Assembly: GCA_016794285.1 (NCBI GenBank)
Contig: JAEUKO010000045.1
Location: forward strand, 1-16,894
DNA from: UBA1573 sp016794285
GTDB lineage: Bacteria > Pseudomonadota > Alphaproteobacteria > Micavibrionales > Micavibrionaceae
Length of the DNA: 16,894 nt
Direction of reading: 5' to 3'
The notes under the pieces are model-generated. The model saw nothing but the letters and a program-made list of their open reading frames with translations. It was not told the origin of the DNA and ran no database searches. This document shows positions 1 through 7,796 of this stretch, piece after piece. The position numbers and the translations under genes are program-made. Each line of letters opens with the position of its first letter. Positions within the stretch are counted from its first letter, which is position 1.

Positions 1-406
1 ATTTCAACAACAAAACTGTGCTGATATTATAGGGAAGGTTGGCCAGAACGGCCCTAGGCGGAGATGTCACTTCCAGAAAATCAACAGCCAGAGCATCCCC
101 TTCTATCACTTGCAGGCGTCCAGAATAGGCTTGAGAAAGAGAAGAAAGGGCAAGGACTGCCCGCGCATCAAACTCAATAGCAACAATCTTTTTGGCGGGT
201 GTTTGCAACAGGCTGCGCGTTAACCCTCCTGGCCCGGGACCAATTTCTAACAACGTTGTTTCGGGTAAAATTTCACCGGAGAGGCGAACAATTTTATCCG
301 TCAAATTTTGATCGAGAAGAAAATTCTGCCCGAGGGATTTTTCTGCCCTGAGACCGTGGTCCCGAATAACCTCACGCAAGGGGGGAAGGAAAGGAGGGGA
401 ATCCAC
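1..406 (-). CDS. rsmA: 16S rRNA dimethyladenosine transferase RsmA/KsgA, 5' part only
   Basis: This is the N-terminal ~135 residues of the enzyme that uses S-adenosylmethionine to dimethylate two adjacent adenines in the 3'-terminal hairpin of 16S rRNA, a late step in 30S assembly. The gene runs off the left edge. Visible family marks are the opening LPPLREVIRDHGL, the KSLGQNFLLD stretch, the SAM-binding EIGPGPGGLTR (motif I) and, at the window edge, NLPYNIS (catalytic motif IV). I choose GTG at 406-404 because it gives the usual alphaproteobacterial N-terminus and lies 4 nt after the surA stop codon (413-411), which suggests translational coupling with surA. In many proteobacteria pdxA lies between surA and rsmA; it is absent here. 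Identity is secure, and the GTG start is likely. Confidence 0.95.
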   Translation of the reverse strand, partial: MDSPPFLPPLREVIRDHGLRAEKSLGQNFLLDQNLTDKIVRLSGEILPETTLLEIGPGPGGLTRSLLQTPAKKIVAIEFDARAVLALSSLSQAYSGRLQVIEGDALAVDFLEVTSPPRAVLANLPYNISTVLLLK

Positions 407-410
407 TACC

Positions 411-1355
411 CTAATCCCGCTTTTCAACAAAAGCAGAACTGCGCAGATCCATCAGATAACGACGCTGGGCCCTGTCAAGCCGCATCCCTCCGACTCGCTG
501 CATAATGTCTTCCCGAGAAGGAAGAAGAGCCTCGGTAATTTCACGCTTTTCTTGCAGGAAAATAATATAAAAGCCGCTTTGGGTTTTAATGGGATTCGAA
601 ATACTCCGAGGCGACAAGCTGGGCAAGACAGCATCAACTTCGGTTGGCATTTGGCCCCCAATGACCCATCCCACCGCGCCACCTTGTGCTGCACCAGGTG
701 CTGCGGAGAACTGCTGGGCAACTTTGCCAAAAGCTTCAGGTTTTTTTTGCAACTGGGAGACCAGTTTTTCTGCGAATGACTGAATTTCGGCAGGCTTCTT
801 TCCCTCCATAAGAGGCAAAAATATCTCGGAAATTTTGTATTGAGGTTTGCCAATATTGGCACGCAGTTGTTCAAGTTCGGAGTCTACATCTGCATCACTC
901 ACTTCAATTTGGGGGCGAATCTTTCTTTGCACCACTTTTGTCCATGCAATTTGAGCGCGGATTTGATCTTCCATTGTTCCAACGCGAATCCCGCTTGATT
1001 CAAGCATTTTGCGGAAATCTTGCGGGGACACCTTATTCTGGTCCGCAATGGATTTGAAGCCTTGGGCAATTTCCTCTTTGGTGACTTCAATTTTCAGACG
1101 ATTTGCTTCTTGCATTTTTATTTCTTCTTCAATCAGCATATCTACAATCTGGGGGCGCAATTTTGCCATTAATTCTGGTGTACGCGGCAGACCCGTTGAA
1201 GCAGCAATCAGATCATGTCGCGCCATCAGATCGGATTTTGTTACGACATCCTGATTAACCACTGCGGCAATTCCCTCTTTTCCGGCAGCAAGCGCAGGAG
1301 AGTTTGTCCAACACAAGCCCACTCCTATCAGAAAAAGAGCCAGATATTTTTTCAT
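411..1355 (-). CDS. surA: SurA-type periplasmic peptidyl-prolyl isomerase/chaperone, one parvulin domain
   Basis: The predicted 314-residue exported chaperone would help outer-membrane proteins fold in the periplasm. Residues 1-23 form a signal peptide (KK, a hydrophobic core, then ALAA). Residues ~25-150 match the SurA N-terminal domain (IAAVVNQDVVTKSDL at the front), and ~173-271 form one parvulin domain (YKISEIFL ... GFYIIFLQEKRE). E. coli SurA has two parvulin domains and is ~430 residues long; a single domain is common in alphaproteobacteria. The start at 1355 is supported by an AAAGGA ribosome-binding site 10 nt upstream and by the signal peptide. Oddly, the reading frame is open without a stop through the preceding NDUFA9-like gene, so a 637-residue fusion (411-2324) is also possible. 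The rsmA start follows the stop by 4 nt. Confidence 0.9.
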   Translation of the reverse strand: MKKYLALFLIGVGLCWTNSPALAAGKEGIAAVVNQDVVTKSDLMARHDLIAASTGLPRTPELMAKLRPQIVDMLIEEEIKMQEANRLKIEVTKEEIAQGFKSIADQNKVSPQDFRKMLESSGIRVGTMEDQIRAQIAWTKVVQRKIRPQIEVSDADVDSELEQLRANIGKPQYKISEIFLPLMEGKKPAEIQSFAEKLVSQLQKKPEAFGKVAQQFSAAPGAAQGGAVGWVIGGQMPTEVDAVLPSLSPRSISNPIKTQSGFYIIFLQEKREITEALLPSREDIMQRVGGMRLDRAQRRYLMDLRSSAFVEKRD

Positions 1356-2324
1356 GTTTGATGAATCCTTTTTCAAAGCAGATTCTCCCCCGGGAATGTA
1401 ACGAGACAGATACCCGGGTAATATAGAATGAAGAGCCGTTGGCACAAGGCCCAGATCAGAAAGAGTCAGGGATCCTTTTGTTACCACGTTATCTGTTTGC
1501 AAACTGATAAGCTGGTCACTGGTCAAAAGGGGTTTGGGAAACAAAGAAAAAATTGCGGCCTGTGCCCGTGCCAGCCCCCACGGTATGGGCAGTAAAAATT
1601 TCGGTGTTTTGGTAATAGAAAAAATCTGTTCGTACACCTGACGGAAAGTCAAAATCTCTGGTCCAGCCAATTCATAAATGCGTCCGCGTGCTTCTTCTTG
1701 AACGGTTGCTTCAAAGACGGCTTCTGCAACATCGCCTACATAAACGGGTTGGAACTTAGTCTTGCCCCCTCCAAATAATGGAAGGAATGGCAATAGGCGG
1801 GACAGACGGGCGAACTGGTTGAAGAAATTATCCTCGGGACCAAAAATAACACTGGGACGCAAAATAGTCGCTGATGGAAACGCCTTATGAAGAGCTTCTT
1901 CTCCAGAAAGTTTGCTTTTGGCGTATCTTGAGGCCGATTGGTTAATTCCCAATGCCGATATATGAATCAAGGTCCGCACTTTGGCGGCAGCACAGGCTTG
2001 GCCAATCCATGCCGGATATTCGGTATGCAATCGTGCAAAGGTGTTTTTCCCTTTTTCAAACAAGATGCCAAGACAGTTCACAACAATGTCAGAGCCAGAA
2101 ACCAATCTTTCCATTTGCGCCGCAGATCCGTACTCTCCGCGAATCCCCACGATTTGCCCAACACTGCCGTGAGTTTTCAAGAAATAAGCGCGCTGGGGGT
2201 GTCTTGTGACCACGCGAACCGAGGCTCCTGCTGCGGCGAGCCGCGATACGACATACCGCCCGACAAAACCAGTTCCGCCAAAGACAGTGACCACTTGGCC
2301 GTGGAGGGGTAAAGATAAAGACAT
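1356..2324 (-). CDS. NDUFA9-like NAD(P)-binding protein (atypical SDR), without its own stop codon
   Basis: This is a Rossmann-fold atypical short-chain dehydrogenase of ~323 residues. It resembles the NDUFA9/39-kDa accessory subunit of respiratory complex I and its alphaproteobacterial homologues, which bind NAD(P)H and may stabilise complex I. The nucleotide-binding loop GGTGFVG is at residues 16-22, ISALG at 122-126 and YAKSK at 134-138; LRPSVIFGPEDNFFNQFA is the usual family stretch. The start at 2324 has a good AAGGAG site 7-8 nt upstream. A normal C-terminus would end near ILPGYLSRY, but the frame continues through PGGESALKKDSSN directly into the SurA methionine at 1355. Removing one G from the five-G run at ~1390-1394 would create a TGA just after this point, so either a real fusion or a single-base insertion or error explains the missing stop. 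Function is inferred from family only. Confidence 0.85.
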
Positions 2325-2390
2325 CTGGGAACTCCTTAAAATATCTGGTTCTGACTATACTAACTGAACCCTTGATACAAAAGAGCAAAA

Positions 2391-4613
2391 TCAGTCTTCC
2401 CGTTTCACAAAACTGTCAATAACCCGCTTGGTTGTTCCGTCCTTAAACTTAATGTCCAGTTTGTTACCAACAATATGAACAACCTTACCTGTCCCGAACT
2501 TTTCGTGAGAAATCGCACTTCCCACCTTAAACCCGTGAGGGTTTCCCGAAGCCATTCGTATGGGAGGAGGGGAAAGAACCTCAGGGGCAACCCGTTTGGG
2601 CGTAAATCCTGAAGAATCCCAATGAACAGATCGTCCCGGGTTATACAAACCAATCTCTGCGGCTACTTCAACATGGGCTTCAGGCAGTTCGTCCACAAAA
2701 CGAGACGGAATGGCGTTCATCCAGTTGCCGTACATTCGTCGGTTGGCGGCGTAGGACACAAAAGCTCTCTTGCGAGCTCGCGTCAATCCGACATAGGCAA
2801 GACGGCGTTCTTCTTCGAGTCCAGAAAGACCAGTTTCATCCATTGTTCGTTGCGAGGGGAAAAGGCCTTCTTCCCATCCCGGGAGGAAAACCGCATCAAA
2901 CTCTAGCCCTTTGGCCCCGTGAAGAGTCATTAAGGATACATAATCCTCATCAATCGCAGCGTTCTGGGTTTCCATGACAAGGGCCACGTGTTCCAAAAAG
3001 GCTGGAAGACTTTCAAATTCTTCCATGCCCGCGACCAACTCTTTTAGGTTCTCCACTCGCCCGGCTGCTTCTGGAGATTTGTCTGCTTGCCACATAGCCA
3101 TATAGCCAGACTGATCGAGAATCTGCGCTGCCAGATCGGTGTGCTTCATCGTTGGCAACAAAGATCCCCACCTTGCAAAATCTTGCAGCAAATTTTGTAA
3201 AGTCGTGCGAATTTTTGGCCGCAATTCATCCGTTTCGCACAGCTCGGCGCAGGCTTGAAAAAGACTCATTCCCCTTGGCCGTGAGAGCGCGTAGAGCGTT
3301 TGGATTGTGCTCTCTCCAATTCCGCGTTTGGGAAGGTTGATAATCCGCTCAAACGCCAAATCATCGGCATTTTGAACCACAACCCGAAAATAGGCCAAGG
3401 CATCTCTGATTTCTTGCCGTTCGTAGAAACGAGGACCTCCAAAGACCCGATACGGCAACCCAAGTTGCAAGAACCGCTCTTCGAATTCACGCATCTGGAA
3501 TCCTGCTCGCACCAACACGGCCACTTGACGCAAGTTCCATCTTTTTTGCTGCAATTGTTCAATTTCTTCGGCAACCCATCGTGCCTCAGCTTCACCGTCC
3601 CAGAGTCCCCGCAGCAAGATTTTTTCGCCCGAATCCCCCGCACACCACAAGGTCTTGCCCAATCGTCCCGCATTGTTGGCGATTACTCCGCTGGCGGCGG
3701 CCAGAATATGGCCTGTCGAGCGGTAGTTCTGTTCAAGCCGGATTGTTTTGCACCCGGGAAAATCTTTCTCAAAACGCAGGATATTTCCGACTTCAGCACC
3801 TCTCCATCCATAAATGGATTGGTCATCATCCCCCACGCAACACAAGTTCCCGCTTCCTTGCGCAAGCAAGCGTAGCCATAAATATTGAACCACATTTGTA
3901 TCTTGGTATTCATCAACCAGAATATAGCGGAACTTCTTGTGATACTCAGCCAAGATATGGCTGTTTTGAGGGGAACGCAGAATACCGATCATATGCAGCA
4001 TTAAATCGCCAAAATCGCAGGCATTGATAGTTTTCAAGCGGTTTTGATACGTTTGATAGACAGAAAGCATCTTGCCATCGGCAACCTCCCCCGCATCTTT
4101 AGGACCGAGATCATCGGGCCGGAGTCCCCGATCTTTCCAGCGTTCAATCACACTGAGAACCAGCTTGGCCGGCCATTTCTTGCTATCAACGTTCTGCGCT
4201 TCCAAAATTTGTTTCAGCAAGCGGAGCTGGTCATCCGAATCCAGAATACTGAATTGAGGGGTCAGGCCAACCAAATCCGCATGACGGCGGAGCATACGGG
4301 CGGCGATGGCGTGGAAAGTTCCCAACCACCACCCTTCAACTGGCTGACCGCCGAGTAGCTTTGAAACCCGCTCTTTCATCTCCAAAGCGGCTTTGTTGGT
4401 AAATGTGACCGCTAAAATTTGCGATGGGTAAGCTTTTCCACTTATGAGAAGATGCGCCAATCGCGTTGTCAAAACACGGGTTTTTCCCGTCCCCGCTCCC
4501 GCCAAAATCAGAACGGGTCCCTCAAGAGATGTGGCGGCTTCTAACTGAACAGGATTAAGCCCTTGCAGGTAAGGAGGTAAAGAAGAAGTATTGTGGGTTT
4601 GGGGAAGAGTCAT
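2391..4613 (-). CDS. uvrD: ATP-dependent 3'-5' DNA helicase UvrD/PcrA/Rep family
   Basis: A 740-residue superfamily 1A helicase acting in the cytoplasm in nucleotide-excision and mismatch repair and in removing RecA or stalled polymerases. Motifs in order: Q-motif LNPVQLEAA (~19-27), Walker A GAGTGKT (~39-45), DEYQDTN (motif II), QSIYGWRGAE (III), LMTLHGAKGLEFDAVFLPG (V), and EEERRLAYVGLTRARK (VI). The C-terminal ~45 residues (VGSAISHEKFGTGKVVHI...) are the PcrA/UvrD Tudor-like tail that contacts RNA polymerase. The frame is open upstream to 4727, but those codons lie inside the structured repeat, so I prefer ATG at 4613 (MTLPQTHN). No strong ribosome-binding site precedes it. The repeat ends 17 nt upstream and probably shapes the 5' leader. 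Length is normal; uvrD versus pcrA naming is a matter of convention. Confidence 0.95.
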   Translation of the reverse strand: MTLPQTHNTSSLPPYLQGLNPVQLEAATSLEGPVLILAGAGTGKTRVLTTRLAHLLISGKAYPSQILAVTFTNKAALEMKERVSKLLGGQPVEGWWLGTFHAIAARMLRRHADLVGLTPQFSILDSDDQLRLLKQILEAQNVDSKKWPAKLVLSVIERWKDRGLRPDDLGPKDAGEVADGKMLSVYQTYQNRLKTINACDFGDLMLHMIGILRSPQNSHILAEYHKKFRYILVDEYQDTNVVQYLWLRLLAQGSGNLCCVGDDDQSIYGWRGAEVGNILRFEKDFPGCKTIRLEQNYRSTGHILAAASGVIANNAGRLGKTLWCAGDSGEKILLRGLWDGEAEARWVAEEIEQLQQKRWNLRQVAVLVRAGFQMREFEERFLQLGLPYRVFGGPRFYERQEIRDALAYFRVVVQNADDLAFERIINLPKRGIGESTIQTLYALSRPRGMSLFQACAELCETDELRPKIRTTLQNLLQDFARWGSLLPTMKHTDLAAQILDQSGYMAMWQADKSPEAAGRVENLKELVAGMEEFESLPAFLEHVALVMETQNAAIDEDYVSLMTLHGAKGLEFDAVFLPGWEEGLFPSQRTMDETGLSGLEEERRLAYVGLTRARKRAFVSYAANRRMYGNWMNAIPSRFVDELPEAHVEVAAEIGLYNPGRSVHWDSSGFTPKRVAPEVLSPPPIRMASGNPHGFKVGSAISHEKFGTGKVVHIVGNKLDIKFKDGTTKRVIDSFVKRED

Positions 4614-4630
4614 CAGGGAGCATCTTTCAA

Positions 4631-4806
4631 GTTTATAATTATTTATACAGTTGTCATCCCCGACAAGGGAAGCGAAGCTGACCGCAGGTCGGGGATCTGG
4701 TACGTTGAGTGCAGCAAAGCTGCACAAAATCCAGATCCCGTTCGTGCTAGCGTCCTACAGGACGCGCCCACGGGATGACGAGTAAGTAATTATAGCCTTT
4801 AGCTAT
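4631..4806. repeat. Structured palindromic repeat element, copy 1
   Basis: A noncoding element of about 175 bp that recurs at ~16058-16247. By eye the copies are roughly 80-85% identical over 4631-4806, and the first 19 bases (4631-4649) are identical. The ends are imperfect inverted repeats ending in GTCATCCC (4653-4660) and GGGATGAC (4772-4779). Three hairpins are visible: ATCCCCGAC 4656-4664 with GTCGGGGAT 4688-4696; GTGCAGC 4709-4715 with GCTGCAC 4719-4725; and an outer ATCCCGT 4735-4741 with ACGGGAT 4770-4776 enclosing GCGTCCT 4750-4756 with AGGACGC 4759-4765. It starts 17 nt upstream of the uvrD start codon. It encodes no protein and no transposase, so it is either a MITE-like non-autonomous element or a mobile regulatory leader. 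Confidence 0.85.
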
Positions 4807-4922
4807 AAGGCTCTACAATAAAGACTTCTCTGCCCAAAAAGCAAGGGGCCCCAATCGCCCGCCGACCTACGTCACCGCAAGCTTTTTCGGAGCGTTCCTC
4901 TTTATCCGATCTTTGGCCAGCC
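4807..4922. other. Noncoding gap with long imperfect inverted repeat
   Basis: There is no open frame between the repeat and the RTX-like gene. Read on the plus strand, ATAAAGA (4818-4824) can pair with TCTTTAT (4899-4905), and AAAAAGC (4836-4842) with GCTTTTT (4881-4887). These are separated by an asymmetric internal loop and topped by a GC-rich apex containing the palindrome GGGGCCCC. The whole is ~88 nt. It lacks the conserved core of SRP RNA, and I cannot match it to 6S RNA, tmRNA or RNase P. It may be a small structured RNA, part of an older mobile insertion, or a transcription end for the RTX-like gene, although no clear T-run follows the stem. Confidence 0.3.
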
Positions 4923-5852
4923 TTATTGAGAAAGGGAGACAACATTAAAGCAGTTTTGAGTGACCGCTAACGTGTCCCCTGTTGAGGCGTTGGTGAGAGC
5001 CAAACCATCCCATGTGACATCTGCAGCATTAATCCCCGGACCGAGAACAATAAAGTTCGAATACTTATAGGTCCAAGGGATAGGAGAGCCGGGCGGAATC
5101 TCATTCGGCAAGACCTCTGCTCCCGCACAATCAACGGTCAAGGTGTCTTTTCCCCACCCCGCTTCAAGAAAGATAAGTGTTCTCCCAGAACCAATGCTTA
5201 TCTGGTCGTCCCCCGATCCCCCGTTAATCAACCGATTGCCAACCGCGTCTTGAATTCTATCGTTTCCGGGCCCTCCTAAAAGCAAACGATCCTCGGCGGG
5301 GCGAGATGCAAGATCAAGTCCTAGTAGGTCGCAGGTCAGTTCATTGTCTTTTTCGTTCCCAATGAGAATGGCCCCCGGGGGAGTTTTATCCAAACAAGAC
5401 ATTTTGCTTATAGAAGAGTCCACGTTTTCTTCTTCAGTTTGGCTGTTTTGAGGAGAAAGTTTGAGAGGCTCAAAAACACGCGTAGCAGAGGCCGTTCCTT
5501 TAATGCTCAAAAACTGACCAGGCAATTTTCCTTCTAGAACCATTTGAGACAAAGCGGAAACTGTCGCAGCCGCTTGTGGAGGCACGTCTCTTTCGTATCC
5601 CTTGTAAAGAGCCAGAGCCGATTCCAACTGAGAAACCGCCATTGCTTTTTGTTGCCTTTGTTCTGGAGTCAGGTCGTTTTCTGCTTCAGTCGGGGCGTTG
5701 ACAATCTGATCGGGTGTGGTTCCTTCTGGAAGTTTTGGTTCAGCAAACACAAAAGGCTCAGGGCGATCAGCCTCGAATCGCGCTAACTCAAAGAGAGTAA
5801 AAAGAGCCGCAGCGGCGATAACAACGATTAGGATGGTAATAGATTTGCGCAT
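4923..5852 (-). CDS. Membrane-anchored protein with RTX-like repeats, function unknown
   Basis: This 309-residue protein is not recognised as a named family. Residues 1-23 are a signal peptide or signal anchor (RK, then ITILIVVIAAAALFTLFELA) without a clear cleavage site, so it is probably tethered in the inner membrane facing the periplasm. A polar, Glu/Pro-rich linker (~25-150) follows. Residues 193-200 (GGPGNDRI) and 211-219 (GGSGDDQIS) fit the calcium-binding RTX nonapeptide consensus GGxGxDxUx, and a third degenerate turn, GWGKDTLTV, lies at 232-240. Cysteines at 153, 174, 242 and 301 could form disulfides. Secreted RTX proteins usually have many more repeats and a C-terminal type I secretion signal; here the repeats are few and the N-terminus is hydrophobic. 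The start has an AGGAT site ~10 nt upstream. Confidence 0.75.
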   Translation of the reverse strand: MRKSITILIVVIAAAALFTLFELARFEADRPEPFVFAEPKLPEGTTPDQIVNAPTEAENDLTPEQRQQKAMAVSQLESALALYKGYERDVPPQAAATVSALSQMVLEGKLPGQFLSIKGTASATRVFEPLKLSPQNSQTEEENVDSSISKMSCLDKTPPGAILIGNEKDNELTCDLLGLDLASRPAEDRLLLGGPGNDRIQDAVGNRLINGGSGDDQISIGSGRTLIFLEAGWGKDTLTVDCAGAEVLPNEIPPGSPIPWTYKYSNFIVLGPGINAADVTWDGLALTNASTGDTLAVTQNCFNVVSLSQ

Positions 5853-5957
5853 AAAATTAGATCCTAAATATCTTCGGTAAGGAATGCTTCGAACGGGAAT
5901 TGTACCTGAAAATCCGTCAGGATACTAGGGTGCGTTCAGCAAATATCCTCGGATGCT

Positions 5958-7003
5958 TTAGGACCGATTTCCTGCAGGAGCGGCAGCAACTTGGTTTCGG
6001 CCATTATGTTTCGCTGTATAAAGGGCCCCGTCTGCTCTCTCAATGAGCTCTTCTGACGTTTTTTCCTTCGAGAATTCCGCAACTCCTACCGACATCGTAA
6101 TCCGTCCCAAAACCTTGCCTGTGCTTCGGTTTATGACATCTTTCCCTGCAACGGCTTTTCTAAGCGCATTTCCAACGATAATCGCGCCAGATAAATCTGT
6201 GTCAGGCAGAATAATAGCAAATTCCTCGCCCCCGTAACGCGCAGCAAAGTCCTTGCCCTTCAGGCCATCTTTTAGTGTCCGTGCGACAAGACGAAGGACT
6301 TGGTCCCCCACTTGGTGTCCAAAATTATCGTTGAAGGATTTGAAATAATCAATATCAAGCATCAACAAAGTAAACATTCCGTGACGATGATTGGCGTCTT
6401 GCAACGTGCGGTCAAGCTCTTCATCAAAACATTTCCGGTTTGCAAGCCCTGTTAGACCATCAGTCATGGCTTCACGGCGGGTATGCTCAAGATCTCGCTT
6501 CAATTCATCCATAACTTTATTGGATTCACGCAACTTATCCTCAAGTTCTCGGTTTTGCTCAATCATAGACTTTGTTTTCTTGGACGCTATCTGAACCGCG
6601 TCTTGTACTTCTTTGGCATCTTTCGCTTGAGTAATGCGGGTGTTGACTTCATCCAAAGTCATTCCATAGTTTTCTGTCGCACTGCGAACACCACTGACCA
6701 TGTTGGCCACATCGTCTATCGTGGACTGGACCTGCTCTCCTGCGCGGCGCACCGCTTCCTCGTTGCGAATATCGCTGAGGAATCTCTGATAGAGTTCTTG
6801 GCAGATATATTCTGAAATAGGCTGCCTTGCATCGATCAGGCCATCAATGACTTTTACCAAATCNNNNNNNNNNGCGAATAGTAAGCAAACCACATTTCGT
6901 AATTTTCCGGAGTCGGCAACAACCCTCCTTCGTCAATACGCGCAAGGGCTTGTCCAGAAATCCGGCGAGTTAGTTCTCTTTCTTTCTCGTTGATGAAACT
7001 CAT
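5958..7003 (-). CDS. Diguanylate cyclase (GGDEF), interrupted by an assembly gap
   Basis: The predicted enzyme of ~348 residues makes cyclic di-GMP from two GTP. From ATG 7003 the frame reads MSFINEKERELTRRI ... PTPENYEMWFAYYS down to 6875, then meets ten Ns (6864-6873) and resumes as DLVKVIDGLID. The two halves are out of frame if the gap is exactly 10 nt; a gap of 11, or any length equal to 2 modulo 3, joins them. PTPENYEMW is the usual N-terminus of this cytoplasmic cyclase type, so the halves belong together. A helical, probably coiled-coil linker precedes the catalytic domain (MTDGLTGLANR onward), which has LDIDYFKSFND and the active-site RYGGEEF (~256-262). The product-inhibition site RxxD, five residues before GGEEF, reads KGKD, so feedback may be weak. 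No transmembrane segment is visible. Confidence 0.9.
6864..6873. other. Assembly gap (10 N)
   Basis: Ten undetermined bases lie inside the diguanylate cyclase gene. The flanking frames require a length of 2 modulo 3 to restore one protein, so the N count is probably a placeholder or one base short. Confidence 0.98.
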
Positions 7004-7039
7004 AGGGCACGCCTCACGCTTTTCGAAAAAATTCTATTG

Positions 7040-7061
7040 AGCCAGGAAGAACTGGCTTTTT
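7040..7061 (+). terminator. Hairpin with T-run between LOG and GGDEF genes
   Basis: AGCCAG (7040-7045) pairs perfectly with CTGGCT (7052-7057) across a 6-nt loop and is followed on the plus strand by TTTTT. On the minus strand, where the LOG gene is transcribed, the same stem is followed after CAATAGAA by six Ts (7031-7026 region). It may therefore end LOG transcription weakly and stop antisense transcripts strongly. A second small stem, CTAAC/GTTAG (7081-7095), lies closer to the LOG stop codon. Confidence 0.4.
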
Positions 7062-7099
7062 GATCCTAAGCCAAAAATTGCTAACAAAAAGTTAGGATA

Positions 7100-7684
7100 C
7101 TAGATTTTATCCACCTGAACTGGTTCTGTACTTTCAATCGGCGTTTTCAGTATAGCCATAACTTCATCAACACTATTGGCAACGACAAAAGTATCGCGGT
7201 GTTCTTGACGGGTGAATCCTTCTTTTCCCATATGATCGAAAAGATGGAGAAATGGATCCCAATACCCATCAATATTGGCCACAACAACCGGTTTGTCATG
7301 GATTCCTAAAAACCTCCATGTCAGAATCTCAAAAGCTTCTTCAAGCGTACCGATCCCCCCTGGAAAAATAACAAACGCATCCGCACGTTCGGCCATCATC
7401 TGTTTGCGAATATGCATACTCGGGACAACGTATAATTCCGTTAAACTGTTGTGGCGCACTTCTATTTTCAGAATATGCTCAGGGATAACCCCAATGACCT
7501 TGCCGCCTTCAGCCAAAGCCGCATTGGCAACCCGCCCCATGAGTCCCGGGCTCCCTCCGCCATAGACAAGCGTTATGCCAGCCTTGGCCAAAGCCGCTCC
7601 CAGCGCATCAGTCGGCGCATTGAAACGAGGGTTGGAGCTTTGTGATGCACCGCAATATACACAAACTGATTTTATTTGAGTCAT
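7100..7684 (-). CDS. LOG-family nucleoside 5'-monophosphate phosphoribohydrolase
   Basis: A 194-residue cytoplasmic protein of the LOG (Lonely Guy; often misannotated lysine decarboxylase) family. Characterised members hydrolyse cytokinin riboside 5'-monophosphate or AMP/purine monophosphates to the free base and ribose 5-phosphate. Visible marks are VCVYCGAS near the start, the glycine-rich YGGGSPGLMG (41-50), MHIRKQMM (90-97) with the family Arg-Lys pair, and the signature PGGIGTLEE (108-116), which fits PGGxGTxxE. I choose ATG at 7684 because the family begins at this point. The longer frame to 7876 would run through the psd 5' end on the opposite strand. It is divergent from psd with ~112 nt between the starts. 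The true substrate in this organism is unknown. Confidence 0.9.
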   Translation of the reverse strand: MTQIKSVCVYCGASQSSNPRFNAPTDALGAALAKAGITLVYGGGSPGLMGRVANAALAEGGKVIGVIPEHILKIEVRHNSLTELYVVPSMHIRKQMMAERADAFVIFPGGIGTLEEAFEILTWRFLGIHDKPVVVANIDGYWDPFLHLFDHMGKEGFTRQEHRDTFVVANSVDEVMAILKTPIESTEPVQVDKI

Positions 7685-7796
7685 ATGAAGAGTACTTTCT
7701 GGTCTAGTTGGGTCCGGAAAGATGTTGCGTCCGGCCTCAATTCCATACAGACTTCGGGCAACGAAATCAACGGCAGATAACAAACGGAATTTGAAA

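Noticed and set aside
3300..3875. 191-codon plus-strand frame inside uvrD
   Set aside because: Fully contained in a gene with every helicase motif intact on the other strand; protein composition is not credible.
4614..4727. N-terminal extension of UvrD by 38 residues
   Set aside because: The extension falls in the structured repeat and does not resemble helicase N-termini; the family-like protein begins at 4613.
4812..4922. SRP RNA, 6S RNA, tmRNA or RNase P RNA in the gap beside the repeat
   Set aside because: The conserved cores of these RNAs (for example the GGAAGGAAGCAGC loop of SRP RNA) are absent on both strands; only generic inverted repeats are present.
7722..7796. Upstream start for psd, and the 7876 start for the LOG gene
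   Set aside because: Each longer frame would run into the opposite gene, and the added residues do not resemble either family.
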